64,000 nt of DNA from positions 992,001 to 1,056,000 of the forward strand of contig JAHREC010000016.1 of assembly GCA_020081605.1 (NCBI GenBank), written 5' to 3'. A model generated the notes under the pieces. It searched no databases, had not been told where the DNA came from, and saw nothing but the letters and a program-made list of their open reading frames with translations. Position numbers and translations under genes: made by a program. Of the stretch, positions 38,201 through 49,528 are shown in pieces (within the stretch, counting starts at the first letter, position 1; the number at the start of each line of letters is the position of its first letter). This DNA comes from Albifimbria verrucaria. Taxonomy: Eukaryota; Ascomycota; Sordariomycetes; Hypocreales; Stachybotryaceae.

Positions 38201-40613
38201 GAATCTTACAACCGACCTTCGAGAACATCATTGAGCCGGGCTAGCAGGGTCAACCGTTGACTAGCTCTAACACCCCCACTCGACGTGGGAAGGCCCTTGG
38301 AATGCTATATGGTTTAGGAAAAGAAAAGTCCTAGGTTCAGTAGGGTTCTGGCGGCCTCATGGTTAAGTTAACCAGTCGGCCGGTTCCAGCGAAGGGGTCG
38401 CCGAGGATTTGTATGGAGACTCTGGTGAGTGGCATGGGGACTGAAGCTATCCCCCAGCACAAGATCATCTAGGCCTCTTCGTTTCAAGAAGCCCATTGGA
38501 TCGATAGACACAGCGTTCAAGGATAAGGATTATCATCCAATGCCCTCTGGCCCAGGAGGCCTTCTGTGTATGTCAACATCCCGGTGCACACATTGCTGGG
38601 CCTCTCGGCTCTCCGCACTATGTGTTGTTAGCGTTGAGATCAGCAACGCGTTTGCACAATTCCAGCACAAACTAGGACCCAGCTTCTCGGATAGTCACGA
38701 CTGAAGAGGGGCCCCAATTGGCAGACCAACGGTAGTGGCTGCTCGGCCCGGGGCGCTTCTAGGGGCTTCTCGTTGCGCTCCCCGGTGTGCGCAGCACTGG
38801 CCGTTGCGCTCGCATGATTCAAACCGGGCGACGGGCGCACGCTAGCTCCTGGCACTGGCTTTTCGCCAACGCCTTCTGGCAGACACGGGCAAAGCAAGGC
38901 TTTCGTGGACTCGGAAGCCCGCCCAGTACAGCGGCGGATTGTAACCCTTGGCTGGGCCCTTGAAACAGGAGCCCCTTGTCCCAGCGGCTGCGGAAGCGAA
39001 GCTTGATCGCTGGTAAACAGGCAGGGTAGAGTCGGAGGCCGAGTCATCGATTTGGATTCGGGCACGTGAGAGCCACCAGCCAAAGAGTCCTTGACGTGGT
39101 CGATTCCGAATCGCAAGGAAGGATCTAGGCCGAACCCTCCAGCATCCTGATTGGGTTTATCTCGTTTATGCTGCGTCATTTCTTTGTCAAGACATTCCTC
39201 AAAAGCAGATGTTTTACTAGGGTGCTGTAGTAGCGTGGTCACATCGTTTAATCTTACCCTTCCTAACCCCAGGTCATTGGCAACGTCACCAACAACCTGT
39301 GGTCACGGGCGAATGGACTTTTGTCTCCAACAGTTTTGGAAGATGACCATTGTCTCGTCAACGATGACTCGGGTTGTGACTTCATACCCTCCCTCAAAAG
39401 CGGGAGGTTCCTTTGGGCCGTCGTCGATCAACGGCAACGCACACCATGATTACCAAATGGGAAAGCCAACCAGACCTGGCTCCCAGACGCTTGGTCCGCC
39501 AGCGGTCGATGCGGCGCCCTGCCAATCATACAGAATGCTTCTCTGCCACGCAGACTGCTGCCGCTCATGTGACGAAAACCCACATGGCTTCCCGAAGCAT
39601 GCTCGCTTAGATAACGCACCTGCATGCCGGTGGCTTTTCGTCAAGTCGAAAATATATCACGAAGCACTATGCGGATGCCCCAGTCCCCACTTGTTGTCTC
39701 TTGTCTCTGAGGATGAAACTCTGCTCGCCAGAGCAGATTCGTTAATGAATCAGCATCCTAGCTGCACTTTTGAATCTCGTCGACCGACCCTGTTCTTTTT
39801 CCTCGATAGGGTCTAACCTCCGATCGACCCTTGTCTTTGCACGCAAAATCTGCTTCGGTGGCTGTCAAAGAGCACGTGGTTGACTCAGGAATTCGGCAGC
39901 TTGATTAAAGGACTGGTCCTATCCCGGCACTTTCGATATGCCAGCATAAGAATTTTCGCATCATGCCTACTCAATGGGTAGCTTGACCGGTGGGAGGAAC
40001 ATTCGATGGGGTTTCCACGACACCCTGCCATGGAAGCCAGCCAGGGTGTGAAGCTCCATAATACCAGGCACTGACGCGATTCCATCAGTGGAGAGCTCTA
40101 AGATTTTTCATCTCCCAGAACCAGTCCTTCGGCGCCGCCAAGCCAAAGCACTTCTCCGGGATATTCAGAAAAGATTTTCACCTTGGCCCGAGCCACGAGC
40201 CCAGCAGCTAACCCAAGCCCACGCACGACGGTCAACTCGGACAACTCGGCCTACCTGAAACCTTAAGACCTCATTTATTTGACCGAGACACGGATTTACA
40301 AAGGTTCATAGAGCTCAAGGTTAGGATGCTCGCTCGCTAGCCATGAACAGGGTAAGGGCCAGACGTCACAGTTTAGATCAGGTCATGTTGGGCATCAAGG
40401 TGACCTCCTTGGTGATCACTGAGACAACCCGTTCTACGGTTAGAGGGAAAGCCTCAACAACCGACTTTTTCAATTGGCGGTAACTTCGGGACTTGACCGA
40501 TAGACAAGCATGTCAGCTCATATTCTGCCCCAAGCTTTCTTTGTTCATGCCAACTGCAACCCGCGCTCGGCATGGTCTCGACCCGAGTTCCCGTCGCACC
40601 GTAGGCAACCACT

Positions 40614-41964
40614 TTAACAAAGGACACTCTTGTTGCACTTGAAGAAACCATCCAACGCCTTAGCCACCTGGGATCCTACCAATCTCTGGATAGCCACACC
40701 GGGGTGGTAGTCGTTAAACCAGAGCTACACGGGGTTAGCTTCTGCCATGGTTCATCTTGTCAAACATGGGCAATACGTACACAAGAGACACCATCAGAGT
40801 TGAAGCATGATGCGTTTGGCGCACCGTACTGTGTCGGGTTCTCAATTGCCGTGTTGAATGCCGTGGTAGTATCTACGAGTGTTGTCTTGACACCGCGGTT
40901 GGCGGCGGTGAAGGTTGCCAGCTTGGTTGTCAGGATCTGATTCCATGTAGCAATGGAGTTTCGGAGAAGCTTTTGCGATTCGGCGTCGTTACCACTCATC
41001 AAGGGCGACTTGTCCGTTGCTACGCACCCATTAGTAACCTGCTCAAAAGATCACGCCATATCTGGCTGGACGACTCACGCGGCACGGTCAGCAGAACGAA
41101 CTGCCGCGCTCCGGCATCGTAGATGATCTGGAGCTGCTGGAAGTAGACATCAAGGATGGTGGTGTAACGTGCCGTCTGGTCCGAGCCAAGGTAGAATGTG
41201 TTGCCAACATCGTTCACACCCATCCACACTCCGACGACAGTGTTCTCGGCAGTCCAAGGTGCATACGAGGGCTTGCTAGCAATGTTGTCGCTGAACAACT
41301 TAACCTGGTCCTTGAAGCTGAGCACGGTCGGCGCGTACGGCGGGACAAGGGCAGAGTCAACCGTTGCACCGCCGTAAGCAAAGTTGTAGGACAGTGTGAG
41401 AGACGTGTTGAACTGGGTGACCATGAAGCCCGGCCAGTCCAGGCCGCCAGATGCAGTCCATCCTGGCAGAGGTGGGTTACCGAGAGGATTCGCAGCTGAC
41501 GGCTTCTGGCCGTTGATGTCAAAGCCGGTCTGGCTGTAGGAGTCACCGCTACAGATAGTGAGCCAATTGTCAGTAGTTGTTTAGGGATCTTCGTACAAGC
41601 TGATGAAGTATTTAGTCCCGGTCTGTACTGGCAGAGGAGCACTGCTGGAAGACGACGAGGGCGTTCGCGACGAAGTTGAGATAGCGCTTGTCGTTGTGCT
41701 AACCGGCGGCTTGGTTGCGCTGGTCGCACTCGTCGCAGCCGTGGCAGGAACACACTGGTCTACCATGCTATTAACATCTTCCTGATGCTGTCAAAATCCA
41801 TTCATATTCTTACAATACCACGAGTTGTAAGATGTGCAGGAAGCCCCGGCGGCACAAGCCGTGCTACCGCCATATCCAATGCCTCCGCATTGTCCCCAAA
41901 CCGGCACCTGGGCGTTGGCCACAGCGGCCAATGCCAGGATCGCGGATGCTCTGCTAAAAACCAT
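40614..41964 (-). CDS. CBM1-linked carbohydrate esterase family 16 acetylesterase
   Basis: Secreted SGNH-type acetylesterase that removes acetyl groups from plant polysaccharide fragments, tethered to cellulose. Exons: 41814-41964, 41597-41759, 41079-41548, 40781-41019, 40614-40724; introns 48-59 nt. Leader [18 protein letters not shown], then N-terminal CBM1 ([14 protein letters not shown] ... [11 protein letters not shown]), a Ser/Thr-rich linker to about residue 95, then the catalytic domain. The catalytic Ser is in [11 protein letters not shown], the Asn of the oxyanion hole in GVNDVG, and Asp/His in FNDYHPG near the C-terminus. 377 residues and no frame break anywhere, one of only two fully intact genes here. 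A TATA-like element sits about 90 nt upstream. With the GH10 xylanase it suggests lignocellulose degradation. Confidence 0.93.
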
Positions 41965-42051
41965 ATTGAACTCCAAAGTCAGAACCGTGCTCGCAGTAGA
42001 ATTGACGACGCTGAACACTTGGCATCCATTTCGAAAATACAACGTAGCCCT

Positions 42052-42057
42052 CTTATA
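42052..42057 (-). promoter_or_regulatory. Putative TATA box of the acetylesterase gene
   Basis: The minus strand reads TATAAG about 90 nt upstream of the start codon at 41964. Motif and distance only. Confidence 0.35.
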
Positions 42058-42480
42058 TCTCACGATGTCTTTTGTCGATATCGAGCCGTGCCTCCGCAGT
42101 GCTCCGTTAAACCGAACTACCCCAACGTGGTCCACATCCTATTGGCGGAACATCATGCGTACATAGGACGATCAGAGGAAAACAGTGGGCGCGGCTTCAA
42201 TTTTGGAGAAGTGTGCAGATGAGGGCGGAGGTTGGACTCGCGATGGCCAAAAGAGGCAAGGCCTGCTGCAATTGATGCTACCCTGGAACTGCAGCTCGCC
42301 ATCTCGGTTCGCCAGGTTCCTTAGACAAGATCGATTTCATGCATTAGTTGTTTTATTTAGCTCAATTATATTGCATTTTCGTAATAACATTTAACAAGAC
42401 TGTCAATTAATCATTCTGGGGACATTGTCAAAGTATAACCAAGTCGTTCAATTTCATTGTCAGCGTTATCCCCGCGCTGA

Positions 42481-43994
42481 CTATCCCTCCGAGTCATCCT
42501 CCTCATATTCAGCAGTATCCTTGAAAGCCTCCAGCTCCGTTCGAAGCGCTGCCAAGTACTCAGCCAGGGACGCTTCTTTAGCCTGAACAGCTGTCAGGGT
42601 GTCGTCGACGGTCCCTGCAAAGATTGACGTATTGTTCGGGAACAGCGGCTGTCCATTCTCCGCCTGCTTCATAGATAGCATGGCCGTGGACTTCCGAAGG
42701 CGCGTTAGAAACTGTTGCGCCACCTGCACCGTCAAAGCCATCTGGAAGCGAGGCGATGAATCGACTTCGATGGAGCCGATGCTGACGTCCGGGAGCTTCC
42801 AGTATCGGAACTCGACATGAGACTCGGCGTGAGACAGTTCTCTGCGAACTAGGCTGAAGATTTTTTGAAACACGTCGAGAAGTCTCACGTAGAGTGATAT
42901 CACGAACAGGCAGTTGCCAGGATCCGAAAGGCTTACCCGGGGCGTGCCCTCGTTAGGACTGCGGCCCGTAGATAGGGCATCAAGAACGTCGGCCACGTTA
43001 CCGGTGAGTCGGAAGACCTCATCAACGGGAAATCCGAAGCGGCGGAACCTTTCATCGCTTGGCCGGCCAAGCGCGGGGCTTTCCGGAGCCGTATCCGGAG
43101 CAGGGAGCGCCGCCGAGAGCTCCTGGAGCCGGGTATGAACCTCTAGGAATCGCGACATCCAGTTGACTGGGGATGCAACCCTATCCTGTATTGCTTGGTT
43201 AGGGTGCTGCTTAAGTGCAATCTGCTTTGGCCGTGGTTTGGCTGCGGGTGCTTGACGGTGGCTAACCCTGCGGTGCAAAGGCACACAAGTCCTTGAAGGA
43301 GGTGCTGCCTGCACAACACTCTGAATAGGTATGGGGCCTGTGTCGACGTGCGAAAAGGGCAGGGACGCGAGGTCCTGGTAGGCTGTGGACGATGGCGTCA
43401 ATCTCTGATCCCAAGGATTGCTTAGTTGTCCTTGAGGATGGAAGTCATCAACCCTTCCAGGGACCAGAGGTTGATATAAATACTCACCCTGGCCGGGAGC
43501 AAAGAAGACAGGCTGGTGGTCCATGTTGAAGTTGAAGTCGGCAAGGCCAAGCATCGGATCTTGTGTAACGACGGCGTGAGGATGAGCCGTCAGCTCGTCA
43601 GTCTGGGAGACTATCAGGGAACGGCGTCAGCGGAGGCTAGATAGGGGCGAGTCGGTGAATCAAGTAGGGTTCAAGACACGGAGGTGTTAGTGTTGGGAGG
43701 GGAGGGTGGGCACATACCCGCCTCGGGTCGGACAAGATTCATCTCTGCTGTTCTTCGTCGCTTCGGAGAGCGGTTTCCACCCTTGACTTCGGCGCTTGGG
43801 AGCTGTTGCGGCTGACTCTGTTGCGTCTGGCCCTGCTGCTGCTGCTTTTTGTAACGAAGCGAGGGGCTCGACTTGCACTCAGTCTTGAGCCTAACACATC
43901 GCTCGCACGCTTCATCGCCGGTCCGCTTGCAACTCAGCTTCTGGCCGTGGCATCGATCGCAGGCCTTTCTGATCAGACTGTCCGCCATGGTCAT
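42481..43994 (-). CDS. Zn(II)2Cys6 transcription factor
   Basis: Fungal binuclear-cluster regulator, 468 residues, frame fully intact. Exons 43718-43994 and 42481-43610; intron 43611-43717 (107 nt, GTATGT donor, CTGAC branch). The start is taken at 43994 (MTMADSLIRK); a second Met two codons on is equally possible. The DNA-binding module is ACDRCHGQKLSCKRTGDEAC followed by ERCVRLKTEC, six cysteines correctly spaced, close to the N-terminus. A Gln-rich tract and a basic SPKRRRTAE stretch (possible nuclear signal) follow. The C-terminal half has a helical region with EFRYWKLPDVSIGSIEVD and ends in an acidic EYEEDDSEG tail. No fungal-specific TF middle homology is obvious. It starts 0.5 kb beyond the acetylesterase promoter, but regulation of that gene is only a possibility. 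Confidence 0.9.
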
Positions 43995-46706
43995 GGATAG
44001 TGCCGTCAAGTATCGATTTCTTGCGCCGCAACCCGAACAGAGCCAATATAAGGCGTTATTTAGTGAATTGATGTGAAGAGGAGGCACTATCCGTCATTGA
44101 GCTGGATCCCGAGGAGGCATTCCTTCGTCGCCCTCTTTCTTTCTGCCGACGGCTTGAGACAAGAGCTTGTTGACGAGGAAATCCTGTGCAAAAAGAACGG
44201 TTCGGAGGATCTAGTTCATCTCTGCCAGAATCCCATGGGCGCACTAGAGTAATATGAACTCGTCCTCCGGCGGATGCGACATAGGAGAAAAACGTGGTGG
44301 TTCCCGGCTCCGCGGTGCGCACCAGAGACATTGTCTCTAGGAGCGCGAATCGCCCTCAGAGTAATACAGCGTGGATGTGACCCGTTTCGTTGGGTCCTGG
44401 CCTGGCTGCAGAAAATTGAATGAATCAGCCTCTGCGGAGAGATACGTGCCTATTCGTCTCCTCTCTATCATTGTCTGCTCTCGCCTGCACCGCCCACCTT
44501 CGCGGCCACATGTCCTTCGGCCATGCAAGCAACCACGACAGGGCGCCTCTCAGAGCACCGACTTCTCACCATACGAAGCATCGTGGGACCCCGTACCCGA
44601 GCGCCGGGATCTCTTCCAATGCGAGAGGCTGGATAGAGACCCTTTGAGTAACTCTATCGTCAAGGGTCCTCGTGGAATGAGGAAGGGTATTGGCGTTCGT
44701 GACGGGCAGGGCTTACCGTCTGTCCACAAACCAGATCGATCTCGCCATACTACGCCACGGATCTTGCAGATTTGGTTGTCACATCCGACAAATACAACTA
44801 CGGTGGCTACATGCGAGTGGTTAAAGATCCAGACCGGTGCTTCACGACACCTTCTTAAAGGAACGAACACGGAGAGTTCTGAGCCAGCCATGGCTCTCGC
44901 CCTGAAATAAGAGCAGATGTAAGCCTCTCTGCGGTGATACTCACGCATGAAAATCTTTGCGAGTTTATGGAAACGGCCGTCCAGTCTACGCACGGGTATG
45001 TGCAGCTCAAGGCTGATGACTGTAGCACCAACCCAGGATTACTGCAATATATCCTCGCCGCGTGTAGGAAGAATTTCCTTTAACGGTCAAGGTGATCGGC
45101 TTTAAGATGCCAGGAGACCTCGTTCCTGACGGGGCAACGGACGCGGTGTCGACGTCTTGGCCGCCTCACTTGAGGATGATCGGAGAATCACGCTTGTGTT
45201 AAGCCCGCCACAGCATGATTGACGCACATGAAGGCGGCGAGATGATGCAGAGAGGTCGATTCGAGTGTTCAGATTCCATGTCAGGAGATAAGCGGGGTCC
45301 TTTTGAACGTCTGTACGGCAAAGGAGAGTGAGTCGGCTCGCTTATCATGTTTCTCCGAATGCTTTTTGAGAAGTAAGTAATGCGATGGTGCACAGACGTT
45401 TCTGTCTTTGTCGCTAGGCAATGCGTACGGGCGGCTACAAGCAATGCCGTCAATGTTTCGACCTCCTCAATAGCGAGGTTGTCCTCCTGTATCTTTCTCC
45501 ATGGCGGGAAATAGTCCTTCTTCGCGGGAATCTTGCTTCTACGATTGTGTCCCAAATCTCGGCTCCACAGCAAGGGTTTCAGATCTTAGACAATCGCGAC
45601 ACCACGGCCACGAGGACGGACATACTTTACTTCCCCACGATCGTGTTGCGCGTGGAAATTGTTGAGCTTTGGACGGCTCATCTTGGACCCCTCCTCGTGC
45701 GACCAACAGGCATGTCTCGGGTGTTGACGTACGATAAACCTATTGCAGACACCTCTGGGAGCAATAGAAGCGAACCGTGATTCTGAATCTTCTGGGAAAG
45801 GAACGGATGCGGCTGGAGTTTGTATCTTTCAGACATGCGGAAGCCCGGTGACCAGTCGAGACCTGTAGATCTTTGACTGTGAGGCTGCTGGTGGTGGCAG
45901 AAGACGGATCAGCCATATAATTATCCTCCGAGAAGTGCAATTTCAGACGAAGCGGCCCATGATTATTGAACAATGCGTTGTGCAACGCTAGGATTCTATA
46001 CTTACCGCAACCATTTGAATAAACACACTTGCACAGCGTCACAATGACGCAGATCTCGAACATTCAGAAAACGAGGCTGCACCGAGCACTCTGCGAGTTT
46101 TGTTTTCTCTCACTCTTCAAGAAACCTCAGCCTAGGCAATCGCACGATGCATCAGTCCACAAGAGGCCCTCGAGCGACGCACGGTGGCGCTTGTGTAAGT
46201 GAAAAGGAGACGGTAGCCGCATGGTGGCGTCAGCCCATCATGCCTCGGCGTTGAGCATTACCGTCTCGTGAGCACGGCGTTGATGAAGCGGTGAGGCATG
46301 TCGTTTAACCCACAAGCACCGGTTACAGGAGGAGGACGATTATCGAAGGTGTGTGGCAGGGCTGTGTTATTAATTTTGGGATGGGTTTGCCCTAATTCCG
46401 CGAGAGAAAATTGTTGTGGCAATGAGTATGAATAGCTATGCATACCATAGGAAGATAGTAAGGATTGGAGATGTAAGAGTAAAGAGTTGGGCTCGTTGCA
46501 AAAATAGAGTCGACGTTACTATGTAGATGAGGGCTCTGAGCCGAATGACAGCTGGCAGCTACTGACACACACACACAAGAAACCAATAGCCATTGCAATT
46601 GTAAAGTGGGATTGGGTATTGCTTCATCTATAGGTAGCTAAGCTCATTATTAAAAATACAAAAATGTCCGTCAAAACCTCGCCATGCCTCGCACAAAATA
46701 ACAGTC
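43995..46706. other. Intergenic, 2.7 kb
   Basis: Upstream region of the Zn2Cys6 gene and downstream of flavohemoglobin. A 147-codon minus-strand frame (44550-44993) has no domain I recognise and no supporting splice signals. An AC microsatellite lies at about 46564-46576. AT-rich from 46.3 kb on, probably the flavohemoglobin 3' UTR. Confidence 0.45.
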
Positions 46707-47967
46707 TTACAGATCACCAGTTCTAAACAGCTCAACATGGATCCTCTCCCTCGGGACGCCTTTGCCCTCGAGCCAAGCCCTTGCCTGGATCATCCAGCCT
46801 TCAGGTCCGCAGATGAAGTACTGCGCTGCGCTGTTGTCCAGATGCAAGGTCTTGTCCTCCTCGAGCTTCTCCAGGCTCAGGCTGCCCTGGTGGTGGTAGT
46901 CCTCGCCAATCTTGTCGGTCTCGGCAACGTTCTTGAGGAAGATGCGGGTGGTCACGTTGCTGTTCTTGGCGGCAGCCTCCTTGACGTACTTTCCAAAGCA
47001 CACACCGGTGAAGTCGCGGGCAGCGTGAGCCCAAGTGACAGGTCGAGACGGCGCTGTTGAGGCAAGGATGGCCTGGAGGATGGCCATGTTGGGAGTGGCG
47101 CCAACGCCGGCAGAGAGGAGGACAACCGGGACATCGGCGGGAGTCTTTGAAGCATCGAATATGAAGTCACCGTGGGGAGGGCTCAGCTCAACCTCATCGC
47201 CTACGTTGTAGAGCTTGTGGAGCCTGTTGGAGATAACACCGGGAACCTTGCCCTCCTTCAATTCATCCAAGGTGTAGTTGTCCACGGTGTACTCCTCTTG
47301 ACGCTGACACGGTAGTGGTCCGCATTCTCCTTTGGCGCCTCGCTCAAGCTAAACTGTCGGCTCTGGAATAGGCCATCAAGCTCCGGCAGTGGAATCTGCA
47401 AGCTCACGTACTGGCCAGGAGGTAGGCTGGCAATGGCTTGCCGTCCACGGGCTTCAGGTAGAAGCTGGTGATGGTGTCCGTCTCGGCCTCCTTCTTGACA
47501 ATGGTGAACTTGCGCCAGTTTTGCCAGTCACCGTCGGACTTGTAAATAGCGGCCTCACGCTGGATGAAGATATCGGCAAGTTGGCCGTAAGCGGCGATCC
47601 AAGCATCACGGACCTCCGGGGTCAGGCCATCGCCAAGTACTTCGCCAAAAGCACCGACAAGATGCTCGCCAACAATGTTGTACTGAGCCGGAAGAATGAA
47701 GAGCGAGGCGTGCTTCTGGGTGATGTGCTCGACGGCACCGGCCAACTTGCCAAGGTCGTCAATGTGTGAAGCATAGGCAAGTACCGAATGGGCCAAGGCA
47801 GCGGGCTGAGCACCGGTCTGTTGGTTGCGCAGGTTGAAGTAGGACTTGAGCTCGGGGTGGGCGGCCAGCATGTTACGGTAGAAAACCTTGGTGATGGTCT
47901 CGCCTTGCTCCCTGAGGATAGGCACCGTGGCCTTGACTAGCTGGATCTGCTCAGTGGTGAGAGCCAT
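46707..47967 (-). CDS. Flavohemoglobin (nitric oxide dioxygenase)
   Basis: Converts NO plus O2 to nitrate using NAD(P)H; protects against nitrosative stress. Single exon, about 420 residues. Globin domain (residues about 1-140): LTTEQIQLVKATVPIL, FYRNMLAAHPELKSYFN, proximal His in ITQKHASLFILPAQYNIVGE. FAD domain: the conserved RQFSLS and GQYVSL motifs. NAD domain: VVLLSAGVGATPNMAILQ and YFICGPEGWM, ending HVELFRTGDL. Two frame breaks, one base missing each: plus-strand GG at 47418-47419 (before PGQYVSL) and CC at 47294-47295 (between VSVKR and EYTVDNYTL). All domains are otherwise complete, so the gene is probably functional. Confidence 0.93.
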
Positions 47968-48129
47968 GTTTTTGAGGATTCGAGGTTAGGTATCAATGAG
48001 GTATTGGTTTGAAGAAGTGTCTTGAGTGGACTTCGCAATGGTTGGAAGTAGCAGATGGTAATTATATTTAAGGTGGTTGTAGATACACTGAAGCTTCAAA
48101 TCCCGAACATGGAGATGAGTGGACTCGTC

Positions 48130-48138
48130 TTATATACT
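48130..48138 (-). promoter_or_regulatory. Putative TATA box of flavohemoglobin
   Basis: The minus strand reads TATATAAG about 165 nt upstream of the start codon at 47967. Confidence 0.35.
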
Positions 48139-49528
48139 ATGCGTCACCAAGCCGGCGGTTCCCACCCGGAGGCCAGGCCCATGGTCCAACGAGAATCGTG
48201 CCATTTGCAACTCAGCTGGTAGGGCCAGGCGATTGATTCCGACGTGAAAACATTGAAAACACGGCAGCCGAGAGGTTAGTAAGCCCGATATGGATCCGGT
48301 GTGGTTGAAAAGTGGCCGTTGCTCGCGTGCATCTCCGCGGATCTGGCAACGGGGCCCAACGGCGAGTCTACTTTGCTGCGGATTTGCCGCCGCCGGCCCC
48401 AACTAGGCCCTTGCGGTTGCTTTTACGCGCGGAATGTTTACTGATACGGCCAGGGCCGTGTAAGCGTGGTAGGATTTGCGTGCAGCGCCAACTCGAACGG
48501 ATCCGTGGAGCAGCCGTCACCAGAAGTTAGACTTTGAAGTCACGACGACGAGAGAAGCAGAATCGGAGACACGGAAATGCTCAAACTGTCTTAGGTGCTC
48601 ACGGACGCTGGTCGCCAGGTTTTGCATTGAAAGGCCTTGATGCTGTGACAGAAAATGAGCTGACCTAGCGCGGGATAAGTCGGAACCACCGGGGTTCGCA
48701 CTTGTCGACTGTGCGGGTGGAAACGCATGGCCACTCTTGGACCTGGGGATTCCAAAGCCCAGGAGAGTGTCTCCACTGTTGCTTCGAACGAGGCCGGCTG
48801 TGGGGAGCAGAGCCTGCTAACCTGGAGGCTTGGACCCCTTGGACCTGTCAGAATGGGTCATTTTGGGAAGAAGGGCCGGCATGTGGGTTTGGCCGTGGCT
48901 ATTGCGCGCCTTTCCCACCGCTAATCTGACAATGCAGTTGCTCGTGTAAAAGAGTGAAATTGGCGGGAGAAATAGAAAGGCTATGGCTCGGGAAATAAAC
49001 CGGGTCAGGTGCTCCGTCAATAACCGGCCTCAAGCACTGTACGGCACAGAATTTTATATGTACAGTACAATACAATACTGTAGTCTCACTGACATAAATA
49101 GGCCGCCGCCGAGCTCGGAAGAGAAGGAGACAGACAATTAGTGTAAATTCATGCTTGATGGGTCCAAGAAAGAGGTACAAACAAACAACCATCTACTATC
49201 CTTACATACAACACATCAACAAAGAATGTAAAAAACAACAGGTCATGTGAGAGCCTGTCAAAGTCTGCCGGCCGCCTTACCAAAACCGTCCAGCAGCTGC
49301 CAACAGCTGTGTCTCATACGCGCCCTTCCCTCCCTTCGTCAGCACCAGTATGGGGACCAATTAATCTGATAAGCTAGGATAGGATGGAACAGGCCTATCT
49401 ATCTTTGGGAGAGGATCAACGTGACGCGGCCCAGGCAGCAACTCCTAGTTTCGTGCGCTGCTGGTCCTATAAACAATGTGTCTATAAACCGATAGTATTG
49501 TGAAATGTTTTAAGAAACGACCATCGTC
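48139..49528. other. Intergenic, divergent promoter region
   Basis: Lies between flavohemoglobin (minus) and the secreted protein gene (plus). No gene seen; frames here are short and domain-free. Confidence 0.5.

Larger units (their letters stand above)
25325..40613. other. 15-kb stretch without a convincing gene
   Basis: Base composition is mixed and not strikingly AT-rich, yet no frame here shows a domain, a leader followed by a conserved pattern, or a phase-consistent exon chain. Long frames (for example 202 codons at 29025-29633, minus) overlap others on both strands as expected of GC-rich non-coding DNA. Pyrimidine-rich tracts at 31.7-31.95 and short tandem repeats at 32.98, 33.2, 34.42 and 35.27 kb are the only local structure. 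A coding-looking patch at 31.94-32.46 kb is discussed in the findings. Given the indel rate elsewhere, a multi-exon gene could be missed. Confidence 0.4.

Noticed and set aside
42481..43994. Zn2Cys6 gene as pathway regulator of a secondary-metabolite cluster
   Set aside because: No biosynthetic enzymes next to it; the nearest candidate, the Pyr4-like cyclase, is 17 kb away across a gene-free stretch.
44550..44993. 147-codon minus-strand frame between the Zn2Cys6 and flavohemoglobin genes
   Set aside because: No recognisable domain or leader, and overlapping plus-strand frames of similar size.
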